Source: an uncultured Solirubrobacterales bacterium (GTDB taxonomy: Bacteria > Actinomycetota > Thermoleophilia > Solirubrobacterales > Solirubrobacteraceae). Taken from it: DNA of 5,067 bases. The notes under the pieces were generated by a model. It ran no database searches, had not been told where the DNA came from, and saw only the letters and a list, made by a program, of their open reading frames with translations. Position 1 is the stretch's first letter. Every line of letters starts with the position of its first letter. The position numbers and the translations under genes are program-made. Below are positions 1 through 5,067 of the stretch, piece by piece. The stretch spans positions 1 through 5,067 of the forward strand of contig CAIKSH010000259.1 in NCBI GenBank assembly GCA_903830015.1, given 5' to 3'.

Positions 1-1087
1 CGAGTTCGCCATGGGCTCCTCCAACGAGAACTCCGCCTACGGGCCGGTCGCCAACCCGTGGGACATCACCCGCGTGCCGGGCGGCAGCTCCGGCGGCAGC
101 GCCGCCGCGGTGGCCTCCGGCTCGGCCCTGTGGGCGCTGGGGACCGACACCGGCGGTTCGATCCGCCAGCCGGCCGCGCTCTGCGGGATCGTCGGCCTCA
201 AGCCCACCTACGGGTCGATCTCCCGCTACGGGATGATCGCCTTCGCCTCCTCGCTCGACCAGGCCGGGCCGCTGACCCGCGACGTGCGCGACGCGGCGCT
301 CTGCCTGCGCCACATGGCCGGCCGCGACAGCGCCGACGCCACCTCGGTCGGCCTGCCCGAACCGGTCGAGCTGCCAACCTCCGAGAGCCTGGAGGGAATC
401 CGGCTCGCCGTGCCGCAGGAGTTCACCGGCGGCGAAGGGATGGAGCCCGGCGTGCTCGAGGTCTTCGAGGCCTCGCTGGAGCGCGCCCGGGAGCTCGGCG
501 CCACCGTCGAGAGCTGCTCGCTGCCCACCGCGCCCTACGCGCTGAGCGCCTACTACGTGCTCGCCCCGGCCGAGGCCTCCTCCAACCTGGCACGCTACGA
601 CGGCGTGCGGTACGGCATGCGCGTCGAGGAGGACGAGCTGGTCCCGATGTACACGCACACCCGCCACGACGGCTTCGGGCCCGAGGTGCGCCGGCGGATC
701 CTGATCGGCACCTACGCCCTGTCCAGCGGCTACTACGACGCCTACTACGGCCGGGCCCAGCGGGTGCGCACGCTGGTGGCCCGCGAGCTCGACGAGGTCT
801 TCGCCCAGGCCGACTTCATCGTCACCCCGACCAGCCCCAACGTCGCCTTCGAGCTGGGCGCCAAGACCGGTGACCCGCTGGCCATGTACCTCAACGACCT
901 GTTCACCGTCCCGTTCTCGCTGGCCGGCGTGCCGGCGATCTCGATTCCCGCCGGGCTGAGCGAGGGGCTGCCGGTGGGGCTGCAGCTCGCCGGGCCGGCG
1001 TTCAGCGAGAACCGCGTCCTCGAGGCCGCCCACGCGCTCGAGAAGGCGATTGCCTTCGACGCCTCGCCGGCCCGGAAGGTGGCCTGA
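1..1087 (+). CDS. gatA: Glutamyl/aspartyl-tRNA amidotransferase subunit A, 5'-truncated by the window edge
   Basis: GatA is the glutaminase subunit of the GatCAB complex. It hydrolyses glutamine and supplies ammonia, through a channel to GatB, to amidate Glu-tRNA(Gln) and/or Asp-tRNA(Asn) in the cytoplasm. The reading frame is open to the window edge (codons from base 2: E-F-A-M-G-S-S-N-E-N-S), so the ATG at 11 is an internal methionine, not the start. Counting from that Met, the amidase signature is intact: cis-Ser S26 in GGSSGGS (bases 86-88) and nucleophile S50 in DTGGSIRQP (158-160), 24 residues apart as in the family. The GFGPEVRRRI segment and Asp296 in YLNDL match the glutamine-binding region of characterised GatA proteins. 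By alignment from memory with S. aureus GatA, about 125-130 N-terminal residues are missing, including the catalytic Lys. The C-terminus is complete. The TGA at 1085-1087 overlaps the gatB ATG by one base. Identification is very secure. Confidence 0.97.
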   Translation, partial: EFAMGSSNENSAYGPVANPWDITRVPGGSSGGSAAAVASGSALWALGTDTGGSIRQPAALCGIVGLKPTYGSISRYGMIAFASSLDQAGPLTRDVRDAALCLRHMAGRDSADATSVGLPEPVELPTSESLEGIRLAVPQEFTGGEGMEPGVLEVFEASLERARELGATVESCSLPTAPYALSAYYVLAPAEASSNLARYDGVRYGMRVEEDELVPMYTHTRHDGFGPEVRRRILIGTYALSSGYYDAYYGRAQRVRTLVARELDEVFAQADFIVTPTSPNVAFELGAKTGDPLAMYLNDLFTVPFSLAGVPAISIPAGLSEGLPVGLQLAGPAFSENRVLEAAHALEKAIAFDASPARKVA

Positions 1088-2511
1088 TGGCCGAGCTCGA
1101 GCCGGTGATCGGGCTGGAGATCCACGTCCAGCTGCGCACGCAGACCAAGATGTTCTGCGGCTGTCCGACCGGATTCGGCGAGCCGCCCAACACGCTCACC
1201 TGCCCGGTCTGCCTGGGGCTTCCCGGAGCGCTGCCGGTGGCCAACGCCGAGGCGATCCACTACGGGCTGATGATCGGCATGGCACTGGGCTCCGAGCTGG
1301 CCCCGCGCTCGGTCTTCCACCGCAAGAACTACTTCTACCCCGACCTGGCCAAGGGCTACCAGATCAGCCAGTACGACCAGCCGCTCTGCCGCGGCGGGCA
1401 GCTGGGGGAGGTCGAGATCCACCGCGTCCACCTCGAGGACGACGCGGCCAAGCTCAACCACGCCGGCTCCAGCGGCCGCATCCACGGCGCCGACGCCTCG
1501 GTGGTCGACTTCAACCGCGGCGGCACGCCGCTGGCCGAGATCGTCACCGAGCCCTCGCTGCGCTCGGCCCGCCAGGCCGCCGAGTGGCTGCGGCTGCTGC
1601 GCACCACGCTGCGCCAGCTCGGCGTCAGCGACGTGAACATGGAGGAGGGATCTCTGCGCTGCGACGCCAACATCTCGCTGCGCCCGGCCGGCAGCGACGA
1701 GCTGGGCACCAAGACCGAGCTCAAGAACATGAACTCCTTCCGGTTCATCGAGCGGGGAATCGACGCCGAGATCGCCCGCCAGAGCGGGCTGATCGAGGCC
1801 GGCGAGGCGGTCGCCCAGGAGACCCTCCACTTCGACCCGCGTAGCGGCTCGCTGACCTCCCTGCGCTCCAAGGAGGAGGCCCACGACTACCGCTACTTCC
1901 CCGAGCCCGACCTGGCGCCGGTGGTGATCACCAACGCCATGCTCGAGCGCGCCCGTCAGGCGCTGCCCGAACTGCCCCTGGAGCGCGAGGAGCGGCTGCT
2001 CGGGCTAGGGGTGAGCGCCGAGAGCGCCCGCCTGCTCTCCTGGCACGGCGAGACCGGAGCCTTCTTCGACGAGGCGCTCGCCGCCGACGCCGGCGCCCCG
2101 CCCCAGGCGCTGGCCAACTGGACGGCCGAGCTGGCCGGGCGCCTGGACGGCGAGGACCCGGGCGCCTCGAAGGTCACCCCGGCCGCCCTGGCCTCGCTGG
2201 CCGCGATGGTCGAGGAGGGAAAGGTCACGCAGGGAGCCGGCCGGCAGGTGCTCGACCGGCTGGTCGCCGAGGGGGGAGACCCGGCCCAGGTGGTGGCCGA
2301 CGAGGATCTCGAGGCGGTCGGCGGCGCCGACGAGCTGGCCCCGATCGTCCGGGCCGCCCTGGAGGCCAACCCCGACGTCGCCGAGAAGCTCAAGGGCGGG
2401 GACATGAAGCCGATCGGGGTGATCGTCGGCCACGTGATGAAGGAGACCCGCGGCCGCGCCGACGGTGGCGAGGTCACCGCGCTGGTGCGCAGCGAGCTCG
2501 GGCTCGGCTGA
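1087..2511 (+). CDS. gatB: Glutamyl/aspartyl-tRNA amidotransferase subunit B
   Basis: GatB binds the misacylated tRNA, phosphorylates its Glu or Asp side chain with ATP, and amidates it with ammonia from GatA. At 474 aa it is full length for the family. Residues 1-15 carry the typical start (PVIGLEIHVQL). C24, C26, C39 and C42 form the CxC...CxxC zinc-site pattern found in many, but not all, bacterial GatB proteins. DFNRGGTPLAEIVTEP, NMEEGSLRCD (from about residue 184) and SKEEAHDYRYFPEPDL (261-276) are diagnostic kinase/transamidase-core motifs. The last 150 or so residues are the helical and YqeY-like tRNA-binding tail, ending near VTALVRSELG. The start is fixed by the family N-terminus, by the TGATG overlap with gatA (translational coupling) and by a GGAAGG ribosome-binding-like stretch at 1074-1079. 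No gatC is visible; it is presumably upstream of gatA. No disruption or unusual codon use is seen. Confidence 0.98.
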   Translation: MAELEPVIGLEIHVQLRTQTKMFCGCPTGFGEPPNTLTCPVCLGLPGALPVANAEAIHYGLMIGMALGSELAPRSVFHRKNYFYPDLAKGYQISQYDQPLCRGGQLGEVEIHRVHLEDDAAKLNHAGSSGRIHGADASVVDFNRGGTPLAEIVTEPSLRSARQAAEWLRLLRTTLRQLGVSDVNMEEGSLRCDANISLRPAGSDELGTKTELKNMNSFRFIERGIDAEIARQSGLIEAGEAVAQETLHFDPRSGSLTSLRSKEEAHDYRYFPEPDLAPVVITNAMLERARQALPELPLEREERLLGLGVSAESARLLSWHGETGAFFDEALAADAGAPPQALANWTAELAGRLDGEDPGASKVTPAALASLAAMVEEGKVTQGAGRQVLDRLVAEGGDPAQVVADEDLEAVGGADELAPIVRAALEANPDVAEKLKGGDMKPIGVIVGHVMKETRGRADGGEVTALVRSELGLG

Positions 2512-2514
2512 GCC

Positions 2515-2540
2515 GGCGCCCGGCCCTGCACCGCGGCGCC
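2515..2540. repeat. Paired GGCGCC palindromes in the gatB to zinc-ribbon gap
   Basis: The self-complementary hexamer GGCGCC occurs at 2515-2520 and again at 2535-2540, exactly 20 bases apart, and the second copy abuts the TAGACT element. The copies could pair into a 6-bp stem with a 14-base loop, a weak candidate transcript end for gatB, but no T-run follows. In DNA this rich in G and C such hexamers arise easily by chance, so any function is doubtful. Confidence 0.2.
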
Positions 2541-2546
2541 TAGACT
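2541..2546 (+). promoter_or_regulatory. Predicted -10 element (TAGACT) giving a leaderless mRNA for the zinc-ribbon gene
   Basis: TAGACT fits the actinobacterial TANNNT -10 consensus. Exactly six bases separate it from the A of the ATG at 2553, so transcription starting 7 bases downstream would begin at the start codon itself. No Shine-Dalgarno sequence lies in this gap, which agrees with leaderless translation. No TTGACA-like -35 box is seen 16-18 bases upstream (around 2517-2524 the sequence is all G and C). The same ten bases, TAGACTCGGC, recur before ilvB. Confidence 0.6.
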
Positions 2547-2552
2547 CGGCCC

Positions 2553-2861
2553 ATGGCCGGCACCGGCTACGTCTTCATCGCCCTCTGCTTCGCCCTGGCC
2601 GGCGGGATCGTCGGGAAGATCAAGGGCAACTCGTTCTGGCTCTGGTTCCTGATCAGCGGCGCGGTGCCGATATTCGGGCTGCTGGCGGCGATCTTCATCC
2701 GCAGCGAGAAGCTCGAGGACCGGATGGAGTGCCCGACCTGCGGGAAGGTCGTTCCGGTTACCAACACGATCTGCACGACCTGCGGCACCGAGCTCTACCT
2801 GCCGCCCGACGACGAGCTGATCCCGCCGGAGGCCCTGACGCCGGCGCGTCGAAAGGGTTAG
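2553..2861 (+). CDS. Small two-helix membrane protein with C-terminal zinc ribbon, function unknown
   Basis: This 102-aa protein is not one I can name. Two hydrophobic segments are visible, about residues 5-21 and 28-49, joined by a short loop with K22 and K24 (GKIKGNSF). They look like a membrane hairpin, so both termini should face the same side. The first segment is glycine/alanine-rich and lacks a clear signal-peptidase site. A short charged linker (50-59) leads to C60-P-T-C63 and, ten residues on, C74-T-T-C77-G, a rubredoxin-like zinc ribbon. The tail (82-102) is rich in proline and acidic residues and ends in basic ARRKG. With the ribbon assumed cytoplasmic, it could be a membrane-tethered adaptor or binding module; that is inference. 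The start at 2553 is supported by the spacing from TAGACT and the lack of a ribosome binding site. The real coding signal comes from the ordered domains and G/C-ending codons. It has its own promoter and is probably not functionally tied to gat or ilv. Confidence 0.85.
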   Translation: MAGTGYVFIALCFALAGGIVGKIKGNSFWLWFLISGAVPIFGLLAAIFIRSEKLEDRMECPTCGKVVPVTNTICTTCGTELYLPPDDELIPPEALTPARRKG

Positions 2862-2866
2862 GGAGC

Positions 2867-2902
2867 GGCTTCCGGCCACGCCGTTGCACCGGCCCGGAAG
2901 CC
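2867..2902 (+). terminator. Inverted repeat after the zinc-ribbon gene, candidate terminator without a T-run
   Basis: GGCTTCCGGCC (2867-2877) is complementary to GGCCCGGAAGCC (2891-2902), giving 11 base pairs with one bulged C (2893) around a 13-base loop. It starts six bases after the stop codon at 2859-2861, the usual place for a transcript end. The bases after it (CCGAAAATC) contain no T-run, so it is not a classical intrinsic terminator; high-G+C bacteria often use such stems without one. Its right arm covers the -35 region of the predicted ilvB promoter, so it could instead be an operator. Confidence 0.4.
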
Positions 2903-2915
2903 CGAAAATCACTGT

Positions 2916-2921
2916 TAGACT
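2916..2921 (+). promoter_or_regulatory. Predicted -10 element (TAGACT) of the ilvBN promoter
   Basis: This TAGACT lies in the intergenic region, 69 bases before the ilvB ATG, and shares the ten-base string TAGACTCGGC with the element before the zinc-ribbon gene. Transcription would begin near 2926-2931, leaving a leader of about 60 bases. No good -35 box is seen at the right distance: 2893-2898 reads CCCGGA, and the only TTGCAC (2884-2889) is 26 bases away, which is too far. An A-rich patch (2905-2908) lies just upstream. Confidence 0.55.
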
Positions 2922-2922
2922 C

Positions 2923-2958
2923 GGCGTTTCGGCGGTCCCTGGGGGTCGCCGTAAAGCC
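2923..2958 (+). promoter_or_regulatory. Imperfect hairpin at the predicted 5' end of the ilvB leader
   Basis: Bases 2923-2938 can pair with 2943-2958 in 15 pairs: GGC/GCC, then TTT/AAA, then CGGCG/CGCCG, two G-T wobbles and CC/GG, closed by the four-base loop CTGG. One unpaired base sits on each side (G2926 and T2952). If transcription begins near 2926-2931, the RNA still holds the nine-pair core 2930-2951 at its very 5' end. The ribosome binding site at 2975-2981 lies outside the stem. It could stabilise the mRNA, act in attenuation, or be a DNA palindrome for a repressor over the start site. No T-run follows, so it is not an obvious terminator, and no ATG or GTG exists in the leader for a leader peptide. 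Confidence 0.4.
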
Positions 2959-2974
2959 CGTACCACCAACCCGG

Positions 2975-2981
2975 AAGGAGG
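2975..2981 (+). promoter_or_regulatory. Strong Shine-Dalgarno site of ilvB
   Basis: AAGGAGG is a full match to the anti-Shine-Dalgarno consensus and ends nine bases before the ATG at 2991. It fixes the ilvB start and contrasts with the zinc-ribbon gene upstream, which has no such site. Confidence 0.9.
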
Positions 2982-2990
2982 CCGAAGAAG

Positions 2991-4667
2991 ATGCGAGCCG
3001 TCGACGCGCTCATGAAATGCCTGAAGGCAGAGGACGTCGAGGTCGTATTCGGCTACCCGGGCGGCGCCAACCTGCCGACCTACGACGCGCTGGCCAGCGG
3101 CGGCACGCGCCACATCCTCGTGCGCCACGAGGCCGGCGGCGGCCACGCCGCCGAGGGCTACGCCAAGGCCACCGGAAAGACCGGCGTCTGCTTCGGAACC
3201 TCGGGCCCCGGCGCCACCAACCTCGTCACCACGATCGTCGACGCGATGATGGATTCGGTTCCCGTGGTCTTCATCACCGGCCAGGTGCGCACCGACCTGA
3301 TCGGGACCGACGGCTTCCAGGAGGCCGACACGCTCGGAATCACCATCCCGGCGGTCAAGCACTCGTTCATGGTCACCGACGCGACCGGCCTGCCGGCGCG
3401 GATCCACGAGGCCTTCCACCTCGCCGGCAGCGGCCGGCCGGGGCCGGTGGTCGTGGACATCCCGGTCGACGTCTCCCGCGAGGAGATCGACTACGAGCCG
3501 GTCACCGAGCTCAACCTCCCCGGCTACCAGCCGGTCACCGAAGGCAACGCCAAGCAGATCCGCCAGGCGGCCAAGGCACTGGCCAGCGCCAAGCGGCCGG
3601 TGCTCTACGTCGGCGGCGGCGTGATCAACGGCAACGCCTCCCAGGAGCTGCGCGACCTGGCGGCCAGCGACCGCTTCCCGGTCACCTGCACGCTGATGGC
3701 CCTCGGCGCCTACCCGGGCACCGGCGACCAGTGGCTGGGCATGCTTGGCATGCACGGCACGCGCGCGGCCAACTACGCGATGGACGAGGCCGACCTGATC
3801 TGTGCGATCGGCGCCCGCTTCGACGACCGGATCACCGGCAAGCTCGACGAGTTCGCCCCCAACGCCAAGTTCATCCACATCGACATCGACCCGGCCGAGA
3901 TCTCCAAGAACGTGCCGGCTCACATCCCCATCGTGGGGGACGTCAAGTCGATCCTGCCCGCGCTGACCAAGGAGTACCGCGCGCTCGATGCCGACACCAC
4001 GCGGCTCGACCCGTGGCTGGAGAAGATCGAGGGCTGGAAGGAGAAGTACCCGCTCTCCTACGAGGACAGCTCCGACAACGAGATCAAGCCCCAGTACATG
4101 ATCGAGGCCCTCTACGAGGCCACCGGCGGCGAGGCGATCGTCACCTCCGACGTCGGCCAGCACCAGATGTGGGTCGCGCAGTACTACCACTTCCCCGAAC
4201 CGCGCCGGTGGATCAACTCCGGCGGCCTGGGGACGATGGGCTTCGGCCTGCCGGCGGCGATCGGAGCCAAGGTCGGCTGTCCGGACCAGCAGGTGGTCTG
4301 CGTCACCGGCGATGGCTCGATCCAGATGAACGTCCAGGAGCTCGCGACCTGCGTGACCGAGGACATCGACGTGAAGATCTTCATCATGAACAATGGCTCG
4401 CTGGGCATGGTCCGCCAGTGGCAGGAGCTCTTCTGGGACGAGAACTACTCCCACGTGCACTTCAGCGAGTCGCCGGACTTCGTCAAGCTCGCCGAGGCCT
4501 ACGGGATGAAGGCCTTCCGGATGACCGACAAGACCACGCTGGTCGACGAGATGAAGGCCGCGCTGGAGACCCCCGGGCCGGTGCTCTGCGACGTGCGCGT
4601 CACCCCCGAGGAAAACGTCTACCCGATGATCGCCCCCGGCATGCCGGCGCGCGAGATGGTGGGCTGA
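2991..4667 (+). CDS. ilvB: Acetolactate (acetohydroxyacid) synthase, large catalytic subunit
   Basis: IlvB joins two pyruvates to 2-acetolactate, or pyruvate and 2-ketobutyrate to 2-aceto-2-hydroxybutyrate, using thiamine diphosphate (ThDP), Mg and FAD. This is the first common step to valine, leucine and isoleucine. At 558 aa it is of normal length. It shows FGYPGGA (20-26), catalytic Glu E47 in RHEAGGGH, TGQV with Q98, K123 in KHSFMV, substrate-site Arg R276 in GARFDDR, the ThDP/Mg motif GDGS (440-443) followed by N467-N468, and the W477 of RQWQELFW (equivalent to plant Trp574). ilvN follows five bases after the stop, which favours the biosynthetic rather than catabolic enzyme. Two sites look unusual from memory of the family: Ala48 where HEQ is common, and Arg100 where most relatives have the Pro of GQVP (plant Pro197). 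The start is fixed by the AAGGAGG site. The leader contains a hairpin that may regulate it. Confidence 0.96.
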   Translation: MRAVDALMKCLKAEDVEVVFGYPGGANLPTYDALASGGTRHILVRHEAGGGHAAEGYAKATGKTGVCFGTSGPGATNLVTTIVDAMMDSVPVVFITGQVRTDLIGTDGFQEADTLGITIPAVKHSFMVTDATGLPARIHEAFHLAGSGRPGPVVVDIPVDVSREEIDYEPVTELNLPGYQPVTEGNAKQIRQAAKALASAKRPVLYVGGGVINGNASQELRDLAASDRFPVTCTLMALGAYPGTGDQWLGMLGMHGTRAANYAMDEADLICAIGARFDDRITGKLDEFAPNAKFIHIDIDPAEISKNVPAHIPIVGDVKSILPALTKEYRALDADTTRLDPWLEKIEGWKEKYPLSYEDSSDNEIKPQYMIEALYEATGGEAIVTSDVGQHQMWVAQYYHFPEPRRWINSGGLGTMGFGLPAAIGAKVGCPDQQVVCVTGDGSIQMNVQELATCVTEDIDVKIFIMNNGSLGMVRQWQELFWDENYSHVHFSESPDFVKLAEAYGMKAFRMTDKTTLVDEMKAALETPGPVLCDVRVTPEENVYPMIAPGMPAREMVG

Positions 4668-4672
4668 GCTCC

Positions 4673-5067
4673 ATGGCCGAATCCTCAGAACAGCTGATCA
4701 GCCTCGAGGAGCTCGAGGCGAGTACCGGGGTGCGGACCGGGCGCAAGCACACGCTCTCGATCCTGGTCGAGAACAAGCCTGGCGTCCTTACCCGGATCGC
4801 CGGCCTCTTCGCGCGCCGCGGCTTCAACATCGACACGCTCTCGGTCGGCCCGACCGACGACGACCGCTTCTCGCGGATCACCCTCACCGTCGACGGTGCC
4901 GTCCACCCGATCGACCAGGTGACCAAGCAGCTCCACAAGCTGGTCAACGTCCTCAAGATCCGCGACCTCGAGCCCGAGGAGAGCGTCTCCCGGGAGCTGG
5001 CCCTGTTCAAGGTCTCGGTGGACGGGAGCCAGCGCGGCGAGGCGATGCAGATCTGCAGCATCTTCCG
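4673..5067 (+). CDS. ilvN: Acetolactate synthase, small regulatory subunit, 3'-truncated by the window edge
   Basis: IlvN binds and activates the catalytic subunit and, in the family, confers valine feedback inhibition through its N-terminal ACT domain. From the ATG at 4673, 131 codons are visible. The ACT domain covers about residues 26-100 (HTLSILVENKPGVLTRIAGL, GFNIDTLSVGPTDD, KQLHKLVNVLKI). N34, G37 and N52 match the valine-site residues N11, G14 and N29 of E. coli IlvH. The frame is still open at the window end, inside the second domain (…ICSIF); by comparison with IlvH roughly 50 C-terminal residues are missing. The start is uncertain. The ATG at 4673, five bases after ilvB, gives a 25-residue acidic extension absent from E. 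coli IlvH and has only a weak ribosome site. A GTG at 4730 (MRTGRKHTLS) would give a conventional N-terminus and has GAGG 11 bases upstream. Co-transcription with ilvB is near certain. Confidence 0.93.
   Translation, partial: MAESSEQLISLEELEASTGVRTGRKHTLSILVENKPGVLTRIAGLFARRGFNIDTLSVGPTDDDRFSRITLTVDGAVHPIDQVTKQLHKLVNVLKIRDLEPEESVSRELALFKVSVDGSQRGEAMQICSIF

Noticed and set aside
11..13. ATG at 11 as the true start of a short amidase
   Set aside because: The frame is open upstream to the window edge with the conserved EFAMGSS context, and a start here would omit the catalytic lysine region that GatA needs.
1050..1844. A 264-codon plus-strand frame overlapping the gatA end and gatB
   Set aside because: It is an arginine/proline/alanine-rich out-of-frame reading of gatB, whose own frame carries all the family motifs.
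745..1884. A 379-codon minus-strand frame opposite gatA and gatB
   Set aside because: The composition is repetitive (many L, G, A, V and Q) with no motif, and it is fully explained as a shadow of conserved coding on the other strand.
2884..2889. TTGCAC as the -35 box of the ilvB promoter
   Set aside because: It is 26 bases from TAGACT, well beyond the usual 16-19, and lies in the loop of the inverted repeat.
2922..2990. A branched-chain-rich leader peptide or T-box in front of ilvB
   Set aside because: The leader has no ATG, GTG or TTG start, no run of Ile/Val/Leu codons, no T-box sequence and no terminator with a T-run.
1956..4460. An 834-codon open frame on the minus strand running antisense to gatB, the zinc-ribbon gene and ilvB
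   Set aside because: It crosses three well-identified genes, and its translation is low-complexity (runs of V, G, D, R, L and A) with no recognisable domain. Long antisense frames are expected opposite G/C-ending codons.
4600..5061. Minus-strand frames opposite ilvN
   Set aside because: They lie antisense to a clear ACT-domain protein and show no motif or ribosome binding site.

Overview
The window is a strongly G+C-rich stretch of bacterial chromosome in which nearly all codon third positions are G or C. All five genes lie on the + strand. Protein similarity, leaderless-type initiation and the gat-ilv gene order suggest an actinomycete-lineage bacterium. A deep-branching Thermoleophilia/Solirubrobacterales-like member is my best guess, but that rank is inference from memory and not demonstrated.

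Layout. Positions 1-1087 hold the 3' three quarters of gatA. Its N-terminus, including the catalytic lysine, lies before the window. gatB (1087-2511) overlaps gatA by one base in a TGATG stop/start. After a 41-base gap with a TAGACT -10 element comes a short gene (2553-2861) for a two-helix membrane protein with a C-terminal four-cysteine zinc ribbon. Its ATG sits where transcription should begin, so it is probably leaderless. The 129-base intergenic region 2862-2990 is the only real non-coding stretch. It contains an inverted repeat that may end the upstream transcript, a second TAGACT -10 element, a long imperfect hairpin at the predicted start of the ilvB transcript, and a perfect AAGGAGG ribosome binding site. 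ilvB (2991-4667) follows, then ilvN (from 4673), which runs off the end of the window.

How the genes work together. GatA and GatB, with a GatC presumably encoded upstream, form the amidotransferase that converts misacylated Glu-tRNA(Gln) and/or Asp-tRNA(Asn) to Gln-tRNA and Asn-tRNA. IlvB and IlvN form acetohydroxyacid synthase, the first common enzyme of valine, leucine and isoleucine synthesis, with IlvN giving valine feedback. The zinc-ribbon protein has no assigned role.

Overall this is an ordinary housekeeping region. I see no mobile element, CRISPR array, RNA gene or new defence or biosynthetic system. The points worth a second look are the paired TAGACTCGGC promoters, the structured ilvB leader without a leader peptide, the small zinc-ribbon gene, and two unusual residues in IlvB.
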